Source: Isoetes engelmannii (lineage: Eukaryota; Streptophyta; Lycopodiopsida; Isoetales; Isoetaceae). Taken from it: a DNA stretch of 20,736 nt. This document shows positions 1-8,110 of this stretch, one piece after another. The notes beneath the pieces are model-generated. The model worked only from the letters and a program-made list of their open reading frames with translations. It was not told the DNA's origin and searched no databases. The position numbers and the translations under genes are program-made. Positions within the stretch are counted from its first letter, which is position 1. Each line of letters begins with the position of its first letter. The stretch is from the NCBI GenBank assembly GCA_011763485.2, contig JAANSK020278269.1:1-20736 (forward strand), written 5' to 3'.

Positions 1-1108
1 CTTTGGGGCAGTTCTCCTTCCTCCTCACTCAATTTGTAACATTACCATTCTTTTAATATATTGATGACACAGTTCTTAAAAAAAAAAAAAAAAAAAAAAT
101 TCTTCTATGCAAGAGGGCGGCTATGGCGGAAAGATGAAAGATAAAGAAGAAAACTTATGGCAGGAAAAATGGAGTTGTGGATCCTTTCCGCCAGTCTAAG
201 TCTAAAGCCATGTATAGTGCCAGGCTTCCAATTGATTGGATGATGAAGAGTAGAAGAAATCTAATTTTTGTCTGTGTTTTCTCATGCTTCTATTAGATTG
301 AGTGATCAGACAACTGAGTGCCCCATTTTGTTTCTTAAAATCAAATCCGTCGCCTACCCAACAATATGCACTTCTGCCAAATCCTTTGCCTGCCCCTTTG
401 CCATTTGCCAATCCTTGCAGACATTTTAAGCTAGGATTACTTCTGCTGGCAAATAAATAGAACTGCAAACGCCATTGAAGGTGTTGGCCTCACTGCGAAA
501 TGCCAAGTTTCGTGTTCTTTTTCTTTTATTTCTTTGTTGTTTTGCAAAGTTCTGAAGCAGAGCATGTGCTACTAAAATGAAGAACCAATTAGAAGCTACT
601 GCAATCCCTTGACCCCATATCGAAAACCACGAATTCAACTATACCCAAAAGAGAAAAACCTCCAGAATACCAATTAAAATGTACAAAAATTCGTCAAAAG
701 TGCAAGAATCAAACTATGCTAAAAATCTGAAGGAAGAACCAAGCAAGGAATGTAGTATGAATGTTGTCCCCTTCTGCCAGAGATCTGACTCCAATAACCG
801 ACTCCAATAACCCCCCTTGCCTCTGGACTTTGCAAACAGGACTAAAATCTTTGCAAGCTACCCAAAATCTTTGCAATATTTTTGCCCTTTCTTAGAGAAG
901 ATTACACGCTCCATCGGCCATCTCTGCTGCATCGGCCAGCCTGGAGTCGGATTTGTGGCAGCGCAGACTGGAGTTAGATTTGTGGTGGTAGTATAAGGCT
1001 GCAAATATTTTTAGAAACTTTGTTGGGCTTTAAAAATATAGAAGTCTGCCTCTTTATCTAACATATATATGTTCTTATGTTTGTCGCATTTTTGCATACT
1101 TTCAATCT
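1..1108. other. Intergenic DNA, nothing recognised
   Basis: AT-rich sequence with no coding region I can support. The short minus-strand open frames here (for example 202-468 and 426-638) show no domain motif. Visible details are an A(22) homopolymer at 78-99, a 13-base direct repeat (gactccaataacc) at about 787-811, and two near-identical short motifs (ctggagtcggatttgtgg and ctggagttagatttgtgg) at about 940-986. Confidence 0.6.
78..99. repeat. A(22) homopolymer tract
   Basis: An uninterrupted run of 22 A. It could be the tail of an old plus-strand retroposed sequence, but the bases upstream show no recognisable element body and the left edge of the window is too close to test this. Confidence 0.8.
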
Positions 1109-1110
1109 GG

Positions 1111-1378
1111 AGCGTTGATCTGAGATCACATATAAACGATCCTACGGTCCAGGTTGTTCTTACGCCCGCCAGATCTTGGCCGTCCATTTTGCTCAGATCG
1201 ATCTGAGCCCTTAGAATTGGGGGCTTCCGAAAGGTTCCTGGTGGAGCGTTGATCTGGGATCACATATAAACGATCCTACGGTCCAGGTTCTTCTTACGCC
1301 CGCCAGATCTTGGCCATCCATTTTGCTCAGATCGATCTGAGCCCTTAGACCTGGTGGCTTCCTGAAGGTTCCTGGTGG
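1111..1378. repeat. 134-bp tandem duplication, two copies
   Basis: Copy 1 is 1111-1244 and copy 2 is 1245-1378. Both begin agcgttgatctg and end ggttcctggtgg, with only a few mismatches. Each copy carries an 18-base perfect palindrome, gctcagatcgatctgagc, at 1191-1208 and 1325-1342. The high identity implies a fairly recent duplication. I do not recognise the unit. An 88-residue minus-strand open frame across it (1211-1477) has no domain signal and is treated as chance. Confidence 0.9.
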
Positions 1379-1444
1379 ACCATCTGGACCATCCATTTGT
1401 TTACACATTGTTGGGATCTTACATTTTTTAACAAAAAATTTTGT

Positions 1445-1530
1445 GTTAGAGGGGGATTGAACCCCTGCCCCCATCACCCCCCCAAGGGGGAGGGTTTGGA
1501 AAAAAGCCTTTTAACCAACTCTTTCCATAT
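1445..1530 (-). repeat. tRNA-like remnant (SINE head or decayed tRNA), antisense
   Basis: On the minus strand, a segment like a pol III A box (aaagagttggttaaaagg, complement of 1506-1523) is followed about 60 bases later by a B-box-like stretch (ggggttcaatcccc, complement of 1452-1465). The B-box stretch also forms a T-arm-like stem, gggg/cccc around ttcaat. The spacing suits a tRNA with a long variable region or a tRNA-derived SINE head. The C/G-rich block between the boxes (1470-1495) does not form a convincing anticodon arm, so an intact tRNA is unlikely. Where a SINE body would end is unclear. Confidence 0.35.
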
Positions 1531-1610
1531 CCATTATTGAATATATTGTTCTTTTCTTATTGTTGAACTTACCACAAATGTTAATGATATATCTCGAAGG
1601 TATTGGAAAA

Positions 1611-1680
1611 TGTTCTAGAGACTTCTAGAAAGTTCTAGAAGGTTCTAGAATCTTCTAGAGAGTTCTAGAATGTTCTAGAT
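1611..1680. repeat. Seven consecutive NNTTCTAGAN decamers (HSE-like array)
   Basis: Seven 10-base units lie end to end, every one containing TTCTAGA. The spacing gives alternating TTC and GAA trinucleotides each separated by two bases, which is the pattern of a heat shock element (nTTCnnGAAn). The first, fifth and seventh units end GAG or GAT instead of GAA. Every unit also contains TCTAGA. This is the densest part of a longer decamer-rich array continuing to about 2610. Whether it binds heat shock factor is unknown; no coding region starts close by. Confidence 0.85.
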
Positions 1681-2610
1681 GCTCATAGGTAAGCACCTCA
1701 ATACAAAAATAGAAGTTTTTTTGAAAATTTTATAAGGACTTAAAATAAAATGTTCTATATAGTTCTAGAATGTTCTAGATACTTCTAGAATGTCCTAGAA
1801 TATTTTTGATGCCCGTGATTAAGCACCTAAAAACTCAAAATAGAATGTTCCACAGTGTTCTACATAGTTCTAGAATGTTCTAGATACAAAGCACCTCAGT
1901 CTAAAAATAGAAAGTTTTTTTTTTTAAACTTTGCAAAAACTCGAAATAGAATGTTTTAGAATGTTCTGGAATGTTCCAAATGCTCATGAATAAGCATCTC
2001 AGTCTAAAAATAGAAAGTTTTTTTCAAACTTTGTGAAAACTCAAAATAGAATGTTCTACAGTGTTCTACATAGTTCTAGGATCTTCTAGACACATCTAGA
2101 ATGTTCTAGATACTTGTAACTAAGCACCTCAGTCTAAATAGAAAGTTTTTTCAAACTTTGCAAAAACTCAAAATAGAATGTTTTAGAGTATTCTGGAATA
2201 TTTTAGATGCTCATGAATAAGCACCTTAGTCTAAAAATAGAAAGTTTAGTTCAAACTTTGAAAAAACTCAAAATAGAATGTTCTACGGTGTTATACATTG
2301 TTCTAGAATGTTCTAGATACTTGTGATTAAGCAACTCAGTCTAAAAATAGAAAGTTTTTTTAAACTTTGCAAAATCTCGAAATAGAATGTTTTAAAATCT
2401 TCTGGAATGTTTCAGATGCTCATGAATAAGCGCCTCAATCTAAAGATAGAAATTTTTTTCCTAACTTTGCAGAAAGTCCAAATAGAATGTCTTAGAATGT
2501 TCTAGAATGTTTTAGATGCTTATAGATAAGCACGTCAGTAAGTACCTTGATCTAAGAATTTTTTTTTTGAAACTTTGCAAAAAAATTCAAAATAGAATGT
2601 TCTAGAATGA
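1611..2610. repeat. Complex minisatellite with about 100-130-bp alternating units
   Basis: The anchor gcacctcagtctaaaaatag recurs with variation at 1693, 1823, 1891, 1994, 2124, 2221, 2331, 2430 and 2530, giving mostly 97-130-base spacing (one 68-base unit). Two unit types alternate. One has tctagatacttg before the anchor (2124, 2331). The other has agatgctcatgaataag (1994, 2221, 2430). This gives a dimeric repeat of about 210-230 bp. Each unit holds an AT-rich half (agaaag, T tract, aactttgcaaaaactc) and a half made of tgttctagaa-type decamers. The array ends near 2610. Confidence 0.9.
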
Positions 2611-2830
2611 TTGCACCGTGGGAACGTGCTAAAATTGGAATGTGTGTCGTAGGACGTATTAAATAACTTGTATATATATTCTTCTTTATTTCACAATGGT
2701 TTGCACGCACAAAAATCCCTTATCCCCTAATTAAATTTTTGTCCCATTTTTTTTTTTAAATGCAATTTTTAACGTAATCACTAAATCCAGCAATAATAAT
2801 TAACAGAAACTCTGTTTGTGTTCACCCTAG

Positions 2831-2948
2831 TTGAGGATGACCTTTTACAACTTGCTGATAGATACAATGGGAATGTCTGGATTCTTTACCCCTTCTGTTG
2901 TTTCCTCCTGTGTCGGATTAGAAGCTTTATCTCTATGTCGCATGGTTC
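2831..2948 (+). other. Candidate exon 1 of an unrecognised spliced gene or pseudogene
   Basis: Bounded by a pyrimidine-rich acceptor (ttcaccctag) and a donor (gtaaga). Two frames stay open across it. One begins EDDLLQLADRYNGNVW and ends phase-compatible with the next candidate exon. The other reads MTFYNLLIDTMGMSGFF and runs on into the putative intron. Because both frames are open, the choice is uncertain. I do not recognise either product. Confidence 0.25.
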
Positions 2949-3077
2949 GTAAGATGCCTAGTTGTTTTGCTTGGAGAAAATAGAAATTGCATGATATGTA
3001 TCACCGAGCAAAAACTAACTGATGGCTGTTGGTAGCGATTTTATCTGGCTGTGTCTTTTCCTTCTATTTCACTGTAG

Positions 3078-3110
3078 AATGGAATTACAGCTAGAGAAGC
3101 AGAGATACAG
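3078..3110 (+). other. Candidate exon 2 (33 nt)
   Basis: Acceptor atttcactgtag and donor gtaacg flank a 33-base block. Joined in phase to the preceding candidate exon it reads MELQLEKQRY, which looks coding in composition. It is too short to identify and could be chance. Confidence 0.22.
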
Positions 3111-3311
3111 GTAACGGTCTCCCATTTTGCTAATGGCTTAGCTGATCTTCTTCAAGTGGTCTTTTCAGGTCTACACTAACGAGATGATAGTTTTTCCACT
3201 TCTCTAGTTATCTTCTAGTGTACATCTTCCAGTTCTTTGTCAAAACTGCCATTTCTATATGCAGCTATAGCTTTTCAAAACTATTTTATTGTGTGTAATA
3301 TGGCCTTGCAG

Positions 3312-3327
3312 TGTTAAGGAAGGAAAG
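3312..3327 (+). other. Candidate micro-exon 3 (16 nt)
   Basis: A strong acceptor (tggccttgcag) and a strong donor (gtaagc) enclose only 16 bases, which in phase encode SVKEGK with the split codon. Micro-exons this small exist in plants but are rare, so this is weakly supported on its own. Confidence 0.18.
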
Positions 3328-3655
3328 GTAAGCATACAACCTTTCTTCAGGTCTCTTTTTAGGGATCTTCTTGAGTTTTTTCCTTCTCAATATGCCTATA
3401 ATTTTTTTACTCTTGTTGGCATGCTACGAATTGAGATGGGGTCTTATAGCCTTTTGTGTCATCATAACCATCAATATATTACTACAGGTAGCTTGGTTCT
3501 GAAGCATGCAAGTTAACTATTTCGGTTTTCTTTCCTTTCCAAATAGGTTCTTCTATAGGCTTAAATAGGTACTTCAATGGATCTGTGCTTTGAGAAGTTG
3601 CATGACATATTTATCTTGAACAGAATACTTGACGTTAACTTTAAATCATATCAAG

Positions 3656-3675
3656 TGGTAGCAGAGCGAGGGTTT
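3656..3675 (+). promoter_or_regulatory. tRNA-iMet primer-binding-site-like sequence
   Basis: The 20 bases tggtagcagagcgagggttt resemble the plant retrotransposon primer-binding site complementary to the 3' end of initiator Met-tRNA (TGGTATCAGAGC and following), with a few differences. The two bases before it follow a CA, as expected after the end of an LTR. No matching second LTR or retrotransposon coding sequence is visible in the window, so this may be a remnant or a coincidence. Confidence 0.35.
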
Positions 3676-3972
3676 CACACTTGTTAAAATTCATGTGAAG
3701 ACAATTTGCTTTTGCTGACATATGCACAACATATTCCATTTTATACACAATAGTAATGTTGTAAAGGCACATTTGAATAGAGAACATAGATGAACAGATA
3801 TCCAAAGAAATACATGGAAATAATGATTTGTTCTTAATCAGCTTAAACTGGATTCAGATTTCGAGTTTTTCCGGTAGCAACAATTCATTGGATTCCAAAT
3901 TACATATTCTAAAGGTACAGACAGAGACTCTGATTAACTGAAGTGCACGACGTGTTGAAATTTGATATGCAG

Positions 3973-4143
3973 AGTAAGAATGAGGACTCTTGTTTAGTGG
4001 GGTGTCCATATGCTTGTAAGCTTCCTCCACTTCTACAATTGTTTATAAGTGTCCCTTCCAGTCATGCAGATGGAAAACTAGCAGCTTATCATAATGCTTC
4101 GAATCCATGTTTTTTATCTTCTTCATCTTGGCTCTCTCTCCCT
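3973..4143 (+). other. Candidate exon 4 (57 codons), product not recognised
   Basis: A 171-base block follows tttgatatgcag and ends exactly at a consensus donor, gtaagt (4144). Its frame gives 57 residues starting SKNEDSCLVGCPYACK and ending SSSSWLSLP, with phase 0 at both ends. The frame is open from 3943 through 4317, so it is not broken here. Composition (Leu, Ser and Cys mixed with charged residues) is consistent with real protein. I know of no family match. It could be a surviving exon of a pseudogene, since I cannot place a start or stop codon for a full gene. Confidence 0.35.
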
Positions 4144-4735
4144 GTAAGTTGTCTTGAGTTATCAAAACTATATTTATTTAAAAATGCTTTTTTTGGGCTT
4201 ATCCATTGTGATAAGTTCTATATGGATGTTCGTAAAGAGACTATTTCTCTCAAGAGAGATGGAATGGTTGAACAAAAAGAAGTAAAACGAAAAATTTGTC
4301 TCACCATAACATTATGAGATGATAGAATGGTTTCCTAGCATTATTTGGGCATTTTGATAATATAGATGTCCCTCGTATATACGTAGGGAAGACCACCATT
4401 ACTAGCAAAGGCTAGAAATTTTCTTACAATGCCATAAAATGAATTTATGTACAAAAGTGGCCGTTATTAGCAACGATTGAATTGCTCTTTACAATGTAAA
4501 AAACTAGAGGGCATCACCTCAAAACATGACAAAGAAGTGACACAGGGTAGGAATTTAGGAAGAAAAAAATTGGAGGAGTTATCTCTATTGTTTCTAATCT
4601 AGAATTTAAAATCGTCGGTAAATTTTTTATAACTAATTCCTAGAGTTATCCCTTCTAACTTAGGAGAGAAAGTCATTGATGCTTTTCTATTCCCAATTCT
4701 TAGAGTTTAATAGTAATTTTTTTGCACTATACCAG

Positions 4736-4843
4736 GGATTTGAGGTCAGGATTTGTAATTCAACAGATTGATAACCTGCTTGAAGGGTTTGCTAATAGTA
4801 TAGCTATTCTGGACTCGATTAATCGTCCAAAAAAAGGACGCAA
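4736..4843 (+). other. Candidate exon 5, coding-like, product not recognised
   Basis: Two acceptors are possible: tttttttgcactataccag ending at 4735, or tttgtaattcaacag ending at 4766. The second keeps phase 0 with the preceding candidate exon. The same frame is open from both and includes IDNLLEGFANSIAILDSINR followed by PKKGRK, ending at donor gtactc (4844). The run looks like an alpha-helical segment followed by a basic patch. No family recognised. Confidence 0.38.
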
Positions 4844-4918
4844 GTACTCATTCACTTATTTTATCTGGATATATATGATATGCTTTTCGTAGCTATGTGT
4901 TAATATTTGTACTTGCAG

Positions 4919-4951
4919 GTTTACTTCGTCATTGAGTTGTTTACTGAGATT
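4919..4951 (+). other. Candidate exon 6 (33 nt)
   Basis: Acceptor tatttgtacttgcag and donor gtgagt enclose 33 bases. Joined in phase to the candidate exon ending at 4843 it reads KFTSSLSCLLR. The splice signals are good and the phase agrees, but the block is short. Confidence 0.3.
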
Positions 4952-5193
4952 GTGAGTTCTACTTTACTACAATTGAAAGTCATTTTGATCTGAATGTAAT
5001 TCCCAAAATGAAGCATTACCCACTTGAAAAACATGTTGTCATTATGTTTAATATTTTAGGCATTGGTCCCTACTCTTTCTAATAGGAAATAATTGTTTTT
5101 AAGGGAAATAATGCATCAAATAGGAAAAAGTATGCTTTACTATCTAATATTCCCCAGTCAACACTTTGAGATTTAGTTCTCGTTCATCCATAG

Positions 5194-5331
5194 AAATGGG
5201 AACAGCCAATTGAAGGTTTTTCTAAAGTGATGAACCATATGGGGCTTGTCGGATATTTTGGATATGAATGTGTGCTTTATGCAATAATACAGACTTACCT
5301 GAAACTAAAGGCACAAGATACAAGTCAATAG
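5194..5331 (+). other. 45-codon open frame after a splice-acceptor-like site, ending in TAG
   Basis: The frame opens directly after cgttcatccatag and reads KWEQPIEGFSKVMNHMG onward to LKLKAQDTSQ and a stop at 5329-5331. It looks coding in composition. It is not phase-compatible with the candidate exon ending at 4951, so an extra exon would be needed to link them. Chance is a serious alternative at this length. Confidence 0.22.
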
Positions 5332-5847
5332 CAAAGTAATTAGTTATTGGTGCTCCCTAGCACAAGCATTTCTTTGTAAGTTGCTCATTTTTCTACAATT
5401 AAACTTCACAAATCTCACATTCATTAAATTACTATTTAAATATTGAATTTCTTACACATATCTCACGTTTCGTTAACTATTTTAAATTGCAATGCTTTCT
5501 CTTATTTTCAATGCATAATATATGAAGTCTAAAGGTGTGGCAAATCATGGATCTCCTTTATATGTTGTCTAAGGACACGATATTACAACTTTACTATCAC
5601 ATAACATGTAAACCTACAATATATTTCTTACGATTTATTAACACCCAAACGCAATCAAGGTAACACAAAGGTATTTAAAGTGTCTTCATACTTCTCAATA
5701 TCTCTGGCGATTTTTTATTTGGCTCTTTCATCTGTTGTTTTATGAATAGAAGGAACAACGCTTAGATGTTGTCTTAGTGCTAATTTAGCATATTGTTCCT
5801 GTTTGAATACAGAGTTTATCTTTTGGATGCTAAGAGTCTTAAGGATC
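5332..5847. other. Intergenic DNA, nothing recognised
   Basis: AT-rich sequence with no open frame, repeat or structured motif I can support, up to the target-site duplication of the MITE that follows. Confidence 0.6.
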
Positions 5848-5850
5848 TAA

Positions 5851-6396
5851 GGGTGGGTTCACACTAGGGGGTTAAATTCAGTTTTGGTTAAAAAATTTAG
5901 GTTAATTGGGTTACACCTTCCCCGTTAAAAATTCCGTTAGGCCCTTGGCAGTTAAGGGGGGTTAATTTTTAACGGATTTAATTCCGTTAAAGTTGTGGTT
6001 CACACATGATTCCGTTATGTTAAAATTTAACAATTTCTTAAAAAAAATTAACAGTTTTAGTGCAAATATTAGCCCGTCCCTGAGAGGACACTTAAGACAG
6101 TTAAAAAAAAATTTGGTCACGCACTAACATAACAACTTATGTGTGAACCTAGTTTTAACAAAATCCGTTATGTTAGCCACTAACATAATTATTGGTGTGG
6201 ACCTTTTTTATTACTGAATTCGTTATGTTAGCCACTAACTTAACATTTTCTATATGTGAATGTATTTTTTATCAAATCCGTTATGTTAAATTTTTAACAT
6301 AACGGTTGGTGTGAACTGCAAGATAATTTAAGCATAACAGTGAAGGTGTTAGAAGTTAAATTTTAACATAACTTAACGGTAGGTGTGAACCTACCC
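5851..6396. mobile_element. PIF/Harbinger-type (Tourist-like) MITE, 546 bp
   Basis: The element begins GGGTGGGTTCACAC and ends GTGTGAACCTACCC, terminal inverted repeats with one mismatch in 14. It is flanked on both sides by TAA (5848-5850 and 6397-6399), the 3-base target duplication characteristic of PIF/Harbinger insertions. The similarity between ends continues inward as a weaker match (ggttaaattc against gttaaattttaac in the other orientation). The interior is AT-rich, non-coding and carries three copies of a cgttatgtta module at 6166, 6221 and 6279, about 55-58 bases apart, many of them locally self-complementary. It has no transposase, so it would be non-autonomous. Confidence 0.85.
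6166..6310. repeat. Internal subrepeats of the MITE, period 55-58
   Basis: The motif ccgttatgttagccactaac occurs at about 6165 and, with small changes, at 6220 and 6278, each followed by a version of ggtgtgaac/tatgtgaatg. Because gttatgtta and taacataac pair with each other, each unit can form its own small hairpin. The trailing ggtgtgaac also resembles the terminal repeat, so the element may have grown by internal duplication of its end. Confidence 0.7.
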
Positions 6397-6399
6397 TAA

Positions 6400-7043
6400 A
6401 TGATTTGTTTGTTACCTTTTTCCAGCTATTGGAAAGGCAAAAAACACCAAAACCACCATAATGTGGCTTTATACTCAACCAACAATAACTCCCCACCCTA
6501 ACCCATCTACGCAATCAATCCAACCAAACCCATTCCCCAAGCTTGCTTTACTGCTAGTTTTTTTTATAGGAGGACGCCAGTTTATTCATCATCACATCAT
6601 GAATACATTCTACTTCACTTTATTCTACATATCACATGGAAGCCAATACACAATCTAAGCACGATCATTTCGATTCTATGCTAAAAGTTGATTTGCATGT
6701 GATTATCCACTACATATGGCAAGGTTTAAGGTCTCTACCACAAGATCGTTTGGTCATACGTGAACCCATGACCTAAGGGCAATGGAATTTTAAGGTCCCC
6801 ATTACTAGACCGATATTGGCCAGATCTTGTCTAGATGTTGGCTGCTTCCTAGTTCTTGACCCTCGTGAACATCTTTCTTCACTTTTGACCATCATTGTAG
6901 TCCGTTTGGCTTCCTAAATTTGTTTTGCTCTCTTCCATTTTGTTCATCTTGTTCTTCTTTTGTGTAAGTTCAGCCCCCCTTCTTTCCGTTTTTGGGCAAG
7001 TAGAAAATGTTGTTAGCTTTTTAGTTCATTTGTGTAAACGATA
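6400..7043. other. Intergenic DNA, nothing recognised
   Basis: No supported gene. A 65-residue plus frame at 6461-6658 is Pro/Thr-rich at first and then ordinary AT-rich translation with no motif. I see no tRNA, repeat or transposon terminus here. Confidence 0.55.
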
Positions 7044-7119
7044 GCCCTCGTGCCAGTGGTAGGTCCTCGTGCCAATGGTAGGCCCTTGTGTCTGAGGATG
7101 GCCCTCTTGCCAATGGTAG
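7044..7119. repeat. Short degenerate tandem repeat, about 20-bp unit
   Basis: Variants of gccctcgtgccaatggtagg occur about four times in a row, starting at about 7044, 7065, 7083 and 7101. The third copy is strongly altered (gcccttgtgtctgaggatg). It lies in otherwise unremarkable AT-rich DNA. Confidence 0.7.
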
Positions 7120-7650
7120 ATAGTATTTTTTTTGTTGTGTTGCATATAGCAAATGCTAAATAATTTTGCATTGAAGATGAAGTATTAGCTTGAAGGAAGT
7201 AGAGAATTAATTAGCCTTGAGATTATATAGACTTGTAGTCCATGTGTGCTATGTGCAAAAAGGCCAATAGGCATGAGGGATATTTTCTTGGTATATATGT
7301 AGCTATAATATAGTCATATGATTGGTAGAACCTTTAGGATGAATCTGTGAGCTCGACAAGGCCAGAAGGCATGAGGACTTTGAAGTTGTCATATCTGAGG
7401 GATTTCATATGATAAAAGTGCTTTGATGTTGTACTAGATTTCAGAGTTAACAAGGGAGTGTCCATGGTGGCATGTTTGTGTAGAGAATAGAAATGATGAA
7501 GTGAACTGCAAAAAGTAAGATGCGTAATGACGTTAAACTAAACAACCCAAACCCAATAGTGAAATATGCTAGCAGAAGAGATGAACAAATGATGGCATGT
7601 CAACGAAAACAATGACACGACAAAAACATCCAAAACATAGAAGAACCACG
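7120..7650. other. Intergenic DNA, nothing recognised
   Basis: No supported coding region, repeat or structured RNA. Confidence 0.5.
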
Positions 7651-7654
7651 GGAA

Positions 7655-8110
7655 TTAAGAATCGTGCGAACCCTGGAACCTAAAAGAACAATATGATAAG
7701 AAGAATCACTCAAACTAGAATAACAAATGTGTGCATTTCATAGAAGAACAATGGGAGCAAGGACAACATCGAGCCATAAGAAGAGCAACAACTTTCAAGT
7801 CATGACAAACAAGAGAGGACCTGAATCACTTCGAACAATGGCCACAATCCCAAGACAAAGATGAATAATATAAAAGTACGAGTCACTCGAACAATATGGA
7901 CAACGACAGTCACATGATTCCCAAGTCCTAGGAGAATGATAAGGAAACAGGAAGCCAAACCATGAGGACATAGATGAGCAATATGGTAGCAGAAATTACT
8001 CGAACAATAGAATACCATCGTCGCAACAAGAACATGAATATGAATTAAATAATAACGAACGTGCAAGGTCGAGAAGAAGAATATGATATCAAAAATCACT
8101 CGAATAACAA
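7655..8110. repeat. Degenerate tandem repeat, about 100-115-bp spacing
   Basis: A motif of the form caatatgata...aatcactcgaacaata recurs at about 7689, 7865, 7978 and 8079, with a weaker copy near 7650. Between the motifs, words such as agaagaac, gacaac and catgag recur loosely. The spacings are 176, 113 and 101 bases, so either one copy is lost or the array is irregular. This repeat explains the long minus-strand open frame at 7800-8261, which has no domain motif. Confidence 0.5.

Noticed and set aside
1611-2610. CRISPR-like array
   Set aside because: Unit lengths vary from 68 to 130 bases, there are no constant repeats with unique spacers, no cas genes, and the context is eukaryotic.
3289-3516. 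75-codon plus-strand open frame
   Set aside because: It overlaps the micro-exon candidate but its body has no motif, and splice-like sites inside it argue for intron sequence.
5851-6396. hAT or Mutator origin for this MITE
   Set aside because: Those superfamilies give 8- or 9-11-base target duplications. Here the duplication is TAA, which fits PIF/Harbinger.
6721-6790. tRNA-like sequence around tcatacgtgaacccatgacc
   Set aside because: The B-box-like word has no A box in the correct order or spacing on either strand.
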